Positions 1 through 7,161 of a stretch of DNA of 64,000 nucleotides are shown one piece after another. The position numbers and the translations under genes were made by a program. This DNA is from CALBTQ01 sp036725605 (lineage in GTDB: Bacteria; Lernaellota; Lernaellaia; Lernaellales; Lernaellaceae): positions 185,229 to 249,228 of the forward strand of contig DAIMDW010000002.1 of NCBI GenBank assembly GCA_036725605.1, given 5' to 3'. The notes beneath the pieces are model-generated. The model saw only the letters and a program-made list of their open reading frames with translations. It had not been told where the DNA came from and searched no databases. The stretch's first letter is position 1. Each line of letters starts with the position of its first letter.

Positions 1-576
1 GTCCGTGAGGAGCGGAATCAGTGGATCCATCCGCAGTTCCGTATCGATACCGCCGGCGAGCAAAGCCGAAATGTTTTCCAGACGCTCGTTCACCGTAGCG
101 GCCTTCGGTTCGATCAGTCGACGCACTCGATCGTCCGCCGTCGTCAGCCCGATCTGCACATGCACCCGGTCGCGATGAGCAACAAACAGATCGACAAACC
201 GCGCGGGAACTTTCGCTTTGGTGAGAACGAAAATCGAGATACCGTTTTGCAGCAGCATTTCCATGATGCGAAACTGCGCATCCAATATTTTCGTAATCGG
301 AACGAACGGATCTGTCGCCGTGCTGAAATAAACGATCTTGGGTTTGCGCCGTTTCCCGGTCAATTCCGCCGCCAGCTTTTCCGCGCTGTTCGCATAAAAA
401 ACGATCCGCCCGTTTCCCGGATTGTTTGCATACCCTTGGGCGTAACAATATCGGCAGGCGAAAGGACATCCCGCCGTCAGATTGATCGCATGATAATCCT
501 GCAAGCAAGGTAGAGATGGCCGGGTGAGAATGGAGGATTTCCGATTTTCGAGAATTATTTTAGGCGTAGTCAACAT
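1..576 (-). CDS. Radical SAM protein, SplB-like (partial, runs off the left edge)
   Basis: Reading the minus strand from ATG at 576 gives 192 codons without a stop before the edge. The motif CPFACRYCY near residue 35 is the C-x3-C-x2-C signature that binds the radical SAM [4Fe-4S] cluster. The following stretch (FSTATDPFVPITK, then FVLTKAK) resembles the COG1533 spore photoproduct lyase-like / Rv2578c family, which is usually near 300 residues, so about a third is missing. The ATG lies inside the end of the upstream methyltransferase gene (7-nt overlap), so the two are probably translationally coupled. The substrate is unknown: the family contains DNA-repair lyases but also many uncharacterised members. 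The coupling to a DNA methyltransferase suggests DNA or nucleotide work, which is inference only. Confidence 0.85.
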   Translation of the reverse strand, partial: MLTTPKIILENRKSSILTRPSLPCLQDYHAINLTAGCPFACRYCYAQGYANNPGNGRIVFYANSAEKLAAELTGKRRKPKIVYFSTATDPFVPITKILDAQFRIMEMLLQNGISIFVLTKAKVPARFVDLFVAHRDRVHVQIGLTTADDRVRRLIEPKAATVNERLENISALLAGGIDTELRMDPLIPLLTD

Positions 577-1808
577 GCTTTGCTGTTTCCGATAAATTCT
601 GCCTTGTTTCCCGTATATTTTTGCCATCTATCAATAATAATCTCACAATAAACGGGATTGATCTCAATTAGATTGGCAATTCTGCCTTGTCCGGCTTTTT
701 CAGTGGCGATTAGAGTTGTCCCTGTTCCTGCAAATGGATCAACAATTAATGAATTTTTACTACTGTAAGCCTGAATTGCTCGATAAGGTAATTCAACAGG
801 TGTGACTCCAGGATGACCCAATTTTTTCATTTGGTTTGCAACATAATTAATTTCCCAAAAATCCGTTGGGAAATTGGACATATAATTTTTCCCTTCACGA
901 GTCATTTTTGGCATTTTCCCGCGCTTTTGATATACCCAAATTGGATTACATTGATGGGCCGGATAATAATAACCATTTTTTTGAATTTGAACGTTTCGCT
1001 TCGTTGAAAATGCCGCATAAGGTCTTGAAAGAAACAACATTTCAAGATATTGGAGTCCTACAGATTCAAAAAAATTGGCATGTTTTATTGCAAGATTTGT
1101 ATTTAGATTGCTTGGATTTCCTATATTCCAATGTACTATCCCACCCGGTGAAAGTTTATTCCCAAGGTTCTGAACAACACGTTCGATATCGGATAAATAC
1201 TCGGAAATATTCCCCCATTTTCCTAAACCAAGATTGTTGAATCTTGGAGGGCTTGCAATAATTAGATCAATCGCCGTATTTGGAATTATTTGTTGCCATA
1301 TATTATCCTCACTAGCATCTCCACAAATCAATCGATGTTGTCCAAGTTGAAATAGATCACCAATATTTATTTTCGAAGATGTATTTATTAATGAAATTTG
1401 ATTTTCGTCAAAGTCTGGATCCAGAATTCGATTGAGTTCTTCATTACTAAATCCCAGATCTTGAAGATCGACATCTTCTTTTTGGAGTTCCGCAAACACG
1501 TCACGCAACTTCGGCCAATCCCAATCAGCCAACTCCGCCGTTTTATTATCGGCCACGGCAAAGGCTTTGCGCTGGGCTTCGGTCATTTCCAGTTGAATCA
1601 CCGGCACGGTGCGCAGGCCCAATTTTTGGGCGGCTTTCCAGCGCGTGTGCCCGGCAACGATCATGTGGTTCTGATCGCAAAGAATCGGCACGTTGAAACC
1701 GAATTGTTTGATGCTCTTGGCGACGGCATCGACCGCATGATCATTGATGCGTGGGTTTTCTTCCCAGACATGCAATTGAGCCGGATCGATCTCTTGCACA
1801 TTCAGCAT
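570..1808 (-). CDS. ParB/Srx domain fused to DNA N4/N6 methyltransferase
   Basis: A 412-residue protein. Residues about 1-110 form a ParB/sulfiredoxin-like domain (ENPR, then VAGHTRWKAAQKLG). Residues about 145-405 form a beta-class DNA methyltransferase in circular order: motif IV first (IIASPPRF, 183-190) and the AdoMet-binding motif DPFAGTGTT late (about 357-365). Such fusions are common in phages and islands, where they modify adenine-N6 or cytosine-N4. Oddities: motif IV reads SPPR instead of the usual SPP-Y/F, with the aromatic one position later, and the DNA coding for the methyltransferase half is clearly AT-rich while the ParB half is GC-rich. A strong GGAGG precedes the ATG. No restriction nuclease is visible, so an orphan enzyme is most likely. 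Confidence 0.9.
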   Translation of the reverse strand: MLNVQEIDPAQLHVWEENPRINDHAVDAVAKSIKQFGFNVPILCDQNHMIVAGHTRWKAAQKLGLRTVPVIQLEMTEAQRKAFAVADNKTAELADWDWPKLRDVFAELQKEDVDLQDLGFSNEELNRILDPDFDENQISLINTSSKINIGDLFQLGQHRLICGDASEDNIWQQIIPNTAIDLIIASPPRFNNLGLGKWGNISEYLSDIERVVQNLGNKLSPGGIVHWNIGNPSNLNTNLAIKHANFFESVGLQYLEMLFLSRPYAAFSTKRNVQIQKNGYYYPAHQCNPIWVYQKRGKMPKMTREGKNYMSNFPTDFWEINYVANQMKKLGHPGVTPVELPYRAIQAYSSKNSLIVDPFAGTGTTLIATEKAGQGRIANLIEINPVYCEIIIDRWQKYTGNKAEFIGNSKAC

Positions 1809-1839
1809 GTTTCCTCCGATAAAACTTCATAACCTGTCG

Positions 1840-2238
1840 CTAGCTTTTCGCTTTCTTCACTTTTCCAGTCGCTTGAAATAGCTGCAACACCTTCTCACGC
1901 AAATATTTCTGAACAAACGAGTGCATCGTGCCGTCCGGATAAATCAGTCGATTGCCGATGAGAAACTGCTGGCGCTTGTCAAATCCCATTGGCGAAGCAC
2001 CGCTTTTCTCCTGCCACTCCTTCGGATCATACTGCGCGTGGTCCCAGAGCCATTGCCAGATTTCGTTTTCACAATCCGACACACACTCCAACGAATCGTC
2101 TTTCCATGAAACATCGGTGTTCGACCAGGCGATGAGCAGCTTCATCTTCTGCGGATCATCCGCGATGAGCAGCACCACTTCCGGCTTCTCGTTCTCCTTG
2201 AACCAGGCCAGCTTTTCACTTAACACCGGGTGATTCAT
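1840..2238 (-). CDS. Hypothetical protein, 132 aa, island-associated
   Basis: I do not recognise the family. The protein is soluble, rich in Trp (IWQWLWDHAQYDPKEWQ), with a basic C-terminus (KVKKAKS) and no signal peptide or membrane segment. It lies 31 bp upstream of the ParB-methyltransferase on the same strand and is probably in one operon with it and the radical SAM gene. The segment around residues 85-110 (FDKRQQFLIGNRLIYPDGT) looks like a small globular domain. There is no clear Shine-Dalgarno in front of the ATG, so the start could be slightly off. A phage or island accessory role is inferred only from the neighbours. Confidence 0.65.
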   Translation of the reverse strand: MNHPVLSEKLAWFKENEKPEVVLLIADDPQKMKLLIAWSNTDVSWKDDSLECVSDCENEIWQWLWDHAQYDPKEWQEKSGASPMGFDKRQQFLIGNRLIYPDGTMHSFVQKYLREKVLQLFQATGKVKKAKS

Positions 2239-2564
2239 TGGCCGACTCGGGAAAAATGGGAAGGAAAAACGGCAAGAACAAGTTTATGGTGGTTATTCAT
2301 TCAACACTCTCCAATAACGCGCCTGAACCAAATCCGATGTTTCAACCATTCAGGCTTAATCGACCATCACTTTAACCCGTAATTTTGTACGAGTCAAGCG
2401 GTAACAGAAAATTTTTCGCAAATCCTCTTTCGAATTCCGGATCACTGTTTATTACAATGTCTTTTTATAAGTTATTTGCAGTTTTCATTGAACGGAAAAA
2501 TGGCGCACCATAGAAAAGCAATAACGCCCAAACTGCACATATTCTTGTAAACAAATAGAAATTC
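2239..2564. other. AT-rich intergenic stretch next to tRNA-Sec
   Basis: No convincing gene on either strand. The stretch is clearly more AT-rich than the chromosome to the right and separates the island-like genes from the 3' end of tRNA-Sec. It probably holds the promoter for the minus-strand operon, but I could not pick a single good -35/-10 pair. Its position is where a tRNA-targeted integrated element would have its junction. Confidence 0.5.
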
Positions 2565-2662
2565 TGGCGGAAGTGGATGGGAATCGAACCCACCAGGGCC
2601 GGGATTAGCGACCCTCACCGGGTTTGAAGCCCGGGCGGCACACCAGTTACCGTTCCACTTCC
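2565..2662 (-). tRNA. selC: tRNA-Sec (anticodon UCA)
   Basis: On the minus strand the 5' GGAAGTGG (2662-2655) pairs with CCACTTCC (2576-2569), an acceptor stem of 8 bp, longer than in ordinary tRNAs. The anticodon stem CCGGG/CCCGG encloses the loop CTTCAAA, giving anticodon UCA. A long extra arm follows, then a T-loop (GGTTCGATTCC), discriminator G and an encoded CCA (2567-2565). These are the hallmarks of bacterial selenocysteine tRNA, which reads UGA with SelB at SECIS elements. No selA, selB or selD is in the window. selC is a known integration hotspot (for example for enterobacterial islands), and the gene's 3' end faces the AT-rich island-like stretch. Confidence 0.95.
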
Positions 2663-2875
2663 ATGACGATGCTTGACGTCTCGGTCGGAACCGAGCCCAA
2701 AACGTGCCCTAAATTCGCATTTGCGTCAATCCTGCCGTAATAAAGTTCGTATCCGCCGCAATAAAAAGTTTGACGGGCAAAGCAAAAAACTATACGGTCT
2801 GCGCGGCTAAACATGGGAACGTTTTCAACGGATGGAACCGCTGGTGATAATTCGTCGTGAAAGAAAAGGTTCCTC

Positions 2876-3973
2876 TTGGAAAAAAAGTCGCGCGGTTGCG
2901 TCTTGTTCCTTATCTCCCTGTCATTTTTCCTCTTGGTCGGCATTTCGGCCTGCTGCGAAAACGGTCCAACCAGGGTCAACCAGGAAACGTCCGCCGAGGA
3001 TGACGATCAGAGTGACGACGACTCGTTCGATGACGAACAATCGGCTTACAACGTCCTGGAACGATACGACCCGGACCGGTTGCAGGATCAGGATGATCCC
3101 GGCGCCGACATCGACGATTACCAAACTTTCGTCCAGTTGGCGCGGGAGTATGCCGATCCGATTTCCGTAAAAGACATTCGGCGGCAATTGAATGAAATCG
3201 CGGCTGGCGCCGTCGAGATCATTCCATCCCTGGATCCGGGGGACAACCTGGGGGAGACAATCGCCGAGGTCCTCAACATCGGTTTTCTCCTGGAGCGAAT
3301 CAACGAACGTTTGCTGGTGGTCACCGCCATCGAAATAACCGAAACGAAAGACTACGTCGAGAGGCACCTGCTGTTCGAGGATCCCTGGGTGGGCGTTTTC
3401 GAAGGCTATCTGCTGACGCCCAACGGCGACGGGCCCTTCCCCGGCGTGGTGGCGATTCACGGACACTTCGAAGACGCCGCCGCCTATCGAGATAATTATC
3501 ACGGTATTGAATATCCCATAAATGGCCATGCGATTCTGATGTTGACCATGCGGGCGATGGACAACGACGCCTATGAGCGCGACATCTCGCTGGAGTTGCT
3601 CACCAACGGCTTTACCCTGATGGGGCTTCGCGCTTACGAAACGCTGCTCGGTGTGAAATACCTGCGCTATCTGTCCACCGTCGACGAAAAACGCATCGGA
3701 TTGATCGGGCACTCCGGCGGCAGCGCCGCGTGCAATCTCACCGTGCGCCTGGATGCCGGAATCGGCGCCTATGTTTCCGACATGGTTTCCGAATATGCCG
3801 AATGGTGGCCGGATCAGGATTTCATTCATTGCGAAACCATTCCGGAGCTGTATCCGTATCACGAACTCGTCAACGATTTTTCCACGGGCATCACGCCCAT
3901 TCTCACCGTGCCCTACGCTTACGAAAACAGCATGGAAGAGATTTTTTCCTTTTTCGATGAAACCCTGAATTGA
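2876..3973 (+). CDS. Alpha/beta hydrolase lipoprotein
   Basis: Begins with TTG preceded by AAAAGG; the upstream ATG at 2832 is out of frame. An N-terminal hydrophobic segment ends in a lipobox (GISAC), and a second Cys follows. An acidic linker (EDDDQSDDDSFDDE) leads into an alpha/beta hydrolase fold at about residues 150-365: the strand GVVAIHGH and the nucleophile elbow GHSGG, whose Ser is the catalytic nucleophile. The 365 residues end soon after the strand PILTVPYAYEN, where homologues usually place the catalytic Asp and then the His. Those two residues are not evident, so the protein is C-terminally shortened or inactive. It probably sits in the envelope as an esterase/hydrolase or a binding protein. 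It is convergent with the next gene. Confidence 0.8.
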   Translation: MEKKSRGCVLFLISLSFFLLVGISACCENGPTRVNQETSAEDDDQSDDDSFDDEQSAYNVLERYDPDRLQDQDDPGADIDDYQTFVQLAREYADPISVKDIRRQLNEIAAGAVEIIPSLDPGDNLGETIAEVLNIGFLLERINERLLVVTAIEITETKDYVERHLLFEDPWVGVFEGYLLTPNGDGPFPGVVAIHGHFEDAAAYRDNYHGIEYPINGHAILMLTMRAMDNDAYERDISLELLTNGFTLMGLRAYETLLGVKYLRYLSTVDEKRIGLIGHSGGSAACNLTVRLDAGIGAYVSDMVSEYAEWWPDQDFIHCETIPELYPYHELVNDFSTGITPILTVPYAYENSMEEIFSFFDETLN

Positions 3974-3985
3974 ATATCGCTTCGC

Positions 3986-4891
3986 TCAGCGATTGCGGCG
4001 GGCGGCCAGGTAGGTTTGGCGCACAACGACGCCGGCGATGATCGTGACGACGACCAGGCTGAGGATGATCGCGGGCAGCGACTCGCGCACGTTGGCCCAG
4101 TTGGTTTCGCCCGTTCCCGCGCCGGAAACCAGGCGCAGCGTCACCAGCGAGTTGACGGCCGAGGTGACGATCACCAGGCCGAAAATGATGCCGACCAACA
4201 CCACCGGCGTGTAGGTGTAAGCCCATGCGCAGCGGCGCAGACGACCGGCGAGGATCGCGGCCAGGCGCTCCTGTCGACTCAGCAGATCGTCCAACGCCCG
4301 CCGACGGTAGCGGCGAAACCACGTTTCGTTCACCACGCTGTCGGCGCCGCAGTAAGGGCAACGACGGATGACGCCGGTCGGCGGCAACGGCGCGCCGCAC
4401 AGGCGACATCGCGCATCGCCGCCGGGTTCGGCGGGCGGCGCGGCCTGAAAATTGATCCGCAGATAGCGTCGCCGCCACCGCAAAAACAGATACCAGAGCA
4501 TCAAGCCGACGAAGATGTTGAACGGCAACAGATAGCCCATGATGAAATGCATGTTCGGCAGTACGCCCGATTCGTTCGCCTGTCGCAAAATCTCGCGAAA
4601 GGTGAAGGTCGACAAAATCAGCATCCAACCCGCCGTTACCAATACGACGACGTGCATGACGCGGCCGGTTTGCAGCGTTTTGGTGATTTTATCCCGCATG
4701 CGATCGGGGAATTGTTTGACGGCTTTATCCAGATCGCGCAACAGCCGGTAGTAGCGTTCGAGGCGGTCGCGCAGTTGCGGATCGATGCTGTCGGTTGCGC
4801 CGCAATAGGGGCAGACGAAATCCGTACGACCGACGCCCACCGGCATCGTCGCGCCGCAGGAACGGCATTTGACGGGTTCGAATACGGGCAC
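3986..4891 (-). CDS. Membrane protein with two zinc ribbons
   Basis: A 301-residue protein. A zinc ribbon at the N-terminus (C9, C12, C27, C30; CxxC...CPYC) is followed by a basic helical stretch and two membrane segments (about 80-95 and 115-135). A second ribbon (CRLC...CPYC, about 162-185) is followed by two more hydrophobic segments (about 225-250 and 270-290). This duplicated ribbon-plus-membrane-pair layout suggests an internal repeat. The ribbons probably face the cytoplasm and mediate protein or nucleic-acid contacts. I know no specific function. It is separated by about 50 bp from the hydrolase gene upstream on the same strand. Confidence 0.75.
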   Translation of the reverse strand: MPVFEPVKCRSCGATMPVGVGRTDFVCPYCGATDSIDPQLRDRLERYYRLLRDLDKAVKQFPDRMRDKITKTLQTGRVMHVVVLVTAGWMLILSTFTFREILRQANESGVLPNMHFIMGYLLPFNIFVGLMLWYLFLRWRRRYLRINFQAAPPAEPGGDARCRLCGAPLPPTGVIRRCPYCGADSVVNETWFRRYRRRALDDLLSRQERLAAILAGRLRRCAWAYTYTPVVLVGIIFGLVIVTSAVNSLVTLRLVSGAGTGETNWANVRESLPAIILSLVVVTIIAGVVVRQTYLAARRNR

Positions 4892-4942
4892 CTACTCTCC
4901 CGGTTCAGGTGGAAGGCTTCGATTCAGACATAGACGAATTGA

Positions 4943-6847
4943 TTACGATCCGCAAGGAACCCACGTGCCGTCCGAGCGCCGGCATTCGCATTGTTCGAGC
5001 TCGTGCTCCGCCAGATAGTCGTACACGTGCAGCAGATTGCGATCGACGGCGAAGGAGCCGAACACGCGCAGCGTTTCGCCGACGGTGTAGGTTTGCTCGT
5101 CGCCGTCGCAGACGTACAGTTTGGCCGGTTTGTTCGTGTCGGGCACGGCGGTCACGCAACGCATCAGCGGCGTACGGTTGTCGTCGTCGAGCAGCACATC
5201 GCGCAGGGTCATCACGGCCAGCGGGAAGGTGTCTTCATCCAAATCCACCTGCCCAACGTTGTTGAGCACCAGCGCCAGCCGCGGATCGATCTGCAGGAAA
5301 GCGCCGCGCCAATCGAAGAACAGGCTGGTCGACGGGCCGTAGGATTCGGCGGTGACGATGCCCTCGCGGTCGCAGGTCGCCTGCGCGTAGATGCCGTAGT
5401 ACGGACGCCAGCGGGCGAAGCGATGCGTGACCGTGTTGGAGATCGCCGGAATCGGATCGTCGTCGGAAATGTCGTTGATCGTGCCCTTGAAGGCCACGTG
5501 CACGTAACCGGCTTCGGGGCCGTCGAAGAATCCTTCGGGCGGCGTGCAGGCCGGCTGCACGTCCTGCGGCTCGGTGATCACCGTGTCGACCAGTTCCTCG
5601 ATCAGACCGCGGTTCTGGTCGGGCACGAAGTTGTGCAGCAGGGTGAACATGACGTCGTAATCGCGCATGTAGTAGGTGTCGGTCGAATAGCCGAAGTGCT
5701 TGCCGCCGTGGCCGTAGCGATACCCGTAGCGCGTTTTCTTGCGCATCATGCCGTAGCTGTAATCGACCGTTTCGCCCATCACGTCGCAGGCGGTGAAGTC
5801 CATCATGTGCTCGTACATTTCCGGGCCGACCAGTTCGCCCTGTACGTAGGCCTTCATGAACTTGACCAGATCCTCGGGAAAGGAAACCAGCGCGCCGGTC
5901 GTCCAGGAGAAGGTCGGGTGGAACATATACGTACCGTCAAAGAGCATGTCGCCGACGAGATATTCTTCGGGGATGAACTCGACAAGAAGCATCAGATCGC
6001 TGCCCAGACCGAAGGCGGGACCGGCCAGCTCGGCGTCGGCGTAACCGTGCACGAGGTCGTCGATCGGCTCGTCGCCCATGTCCAGGAACGTTTTGGTCAG
6101 GCCCAACGGTTCGACGACGCGCTCACGGATCATATCTTTCATCGTCAGGCCGGTGGCCGCCTCGGCGATCATGCCCAACAGGATGAAGTTCGTGTTGCAG
6201 TACGAGCACGCTTCGCCGGGCTCGAAGTTGATCGGCTCGAAGCGCACGAAGGAAACAATGCGCTCGGGCGTGATCGGCTTGCCGATGTTCAGCAGCATGT
6301 TGATCCAGTACATGGTCGACATCAGGTAATCGGGCAGGCCGCTCTGCATGGAGATCAGATGGCGGATGCGCACGTTCGACCAGTTGGAATATTGCGGCAG
6401 GTACTTGGTGAGCGGATCGTCCAGGCTTAACGTGCCCTCTTCCACCAGTTGCATGATCACCGTGGCGGTGAACGGCTTGGTGATGCTGCCCACGCGGTAA
6501 TGCATGTCCGGGGTCAGCGCGACGTTATCGATGATGTTGGCCTGGCCGGTGGCGTACATGTGCACCGGTTCGTCGCCATGGGTCACGCCGACGGCAAATC
6601 CCGGCTCGCCGGAAAAAATGCGGTATTCGTCGACCATCGCCTGCATGACCTGATCGAAGATCGTGGGCGGGGCATCGTCGTTGTCGTCGTCGTCATCATC
6701 GGCGCCGTCGTCGTCCGCCTCGTCGTCGTCATCATCGTCGTCGTGGCTGGAATCGTCATCGTCGTCGTCATCGTCGCCACAGGAAATCACGAGGAAAGAC
6801 ATCGTCAGCAAGAGAAGCAATAGGGCAACCAATTGATATCGCGCCAT
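4943..6847 (-). CDS. Serine beta-lactamase/PBP-like lipoprotein with Asp-rich linker
   Basis: A 634-residue protein. A signal peptide ends in a lipobox (VISC, Cys23) and is followed directly by an Asp-rich linker to about residue 58. Residues about 62-420 form a class C beta-lactamase/esterase/D-Ala-D-Ala peptidase-like domain: S121-I-T-K124 (SxxK), Y216-C-N218 (YxN) and H380-G-G382 in place of KTG. HxG variants of this family (Pfam Beta-lactamase, PF00144) are mostly esterases and peptidases rather than true beta-lactamases. A C-terminal beta-rich domain of about 200 residues lies outside the catalytic fold. It is likely lipid-anchored in the envelope and acts on peptidoglycan peptides or esters; the exact substrate cannot be told. 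Confidence 0.88.
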   Translation of the reverse strand: MARYQLVALLLLLLTMSFLVISCGDDDDDDDDSSHDDDDDDDEADDDGADDDDDDNDDAPPTIFDQVMQAMVDEYRIFSGEPGFAVGVTHGDEPVHMYATGQANIIDNVALTPDMHYRVGSITKPFTATVIMQLVEEGTLSLDDPLTKYLPQYSNWSNVRIRHLISMQSGLPDYLMSTMYWINMLLNIGKPITPERIVSFVRFEPINFEPGEACSYCNTNFILLGMIAEAATGLTMKDMIRERVVEPLGLTKTFLDMGDEPIDDLVHGYADAELAGPAFGLGSDLMLLVEFIPEEYLVGDMLFDGTYMFHPTFSWTTGALVSFPEDLVKFMKAYVQGELVGPEMYEHMMDFTACDVMGETVDYSYGMMRKKTRYGYRYGHGGKHFGYSTDTYYMRDYDVMFTLLHNFVPDQNRGLIEELVDTVITEPQDVQPACTPPEGFFDGPEAGYVHVAFKGTINDISDDDPIPAISNTVTHRFARWRPYYGIYAQATCDREGIVTAESYGPSTSLFFDWRGAFLQIDPRLALVLNNVGQVDLDEDTFPLAVMTLRDVLLDDDNRTPLMRCVTAVPDTNKPAKLYVCDGDEQTYTVGETLRVFGSFAVDRNLLHVYDYLAEHELEQCECRRSDGTWVPCGS

Positions 6848-6907
6848 CTATCCTCCTTGCGTCCGCTTTGTGCTTGATTCGGATATCATATCACATCCAT
6901 GTGAAAT

Positions 6908-6937
6908 TAAAACAAAAGGGGCGCATCATGCGCCCCC
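6908..6937 (-). terminator. Intrinsic terminator after the first M14 gene
   Basis: An 8-bp perfect GC-rich stem (GGGGCGCA/TGCGCCCC, 6918-6936) with a 3-nt loop is followed on the minus strand by a T-rich tract (TTTTGTTTT). It lies about 225 bp downstream of the carboxypeptidase stop and just upstream of the next minus-strand gene, so it isolates the two transcripts. Apart from the dispersed repeat listed next, I see no gene in 6848-7161. Confidence 0.8.
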
Positions 6938-6986
6938 AATAATTCGATTTTTATCTCCTCTTCCCGAATGCCCCAGGGAACCGTCT

Positions 6987-7025
6987 CCCTCATTCCCGCC
7001 CCTTCTCCCGCGGGGAGAAGGGAGT
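6987..7025. repeat. Dispersed 39-bp palindromic repeat, copy 1
   Basis: A 39-bp sequence containing an internal hairpin (CTTCTCCC...GGGGAGAAG). The same 39 bp occurs in inverse orientation at 39735-39773 with about three differences, two of them in the loop. It is intergenic at both sites. The properties match small dispersed palindromic elements of REP type; no transposase is nearby. Confidence 0.7.
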
Positions 7026-7161
7026 TAAGACTGGCGTCAATTTTTCCTTGGTGGCACTGATACGCCGAGCGAAGTGAGGCTTATCAATGCCGCCAATCAT
7101 GAATGCGGCGTCAGCCCGGGTTGAGGGCGAAACACACAACTCAAATCAGTCGCGTCAGTCC

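Noticed and set aside
2565..2662. Hidden UGA-selenocysteine gene close to tRNA-Sec
   Set aside because: I saw no frame continuing through an in-frame UGA with a recognisable selenoprotein motif in the flanking genes.
4943..6847. Reading the SxxK protein as an antibiotic-resistance beta-lactamase
   Set aside because: It has HGG instead of KTG, an extra C-terminal domain and lipid anchoring, which fit a peptidase or esterase better.
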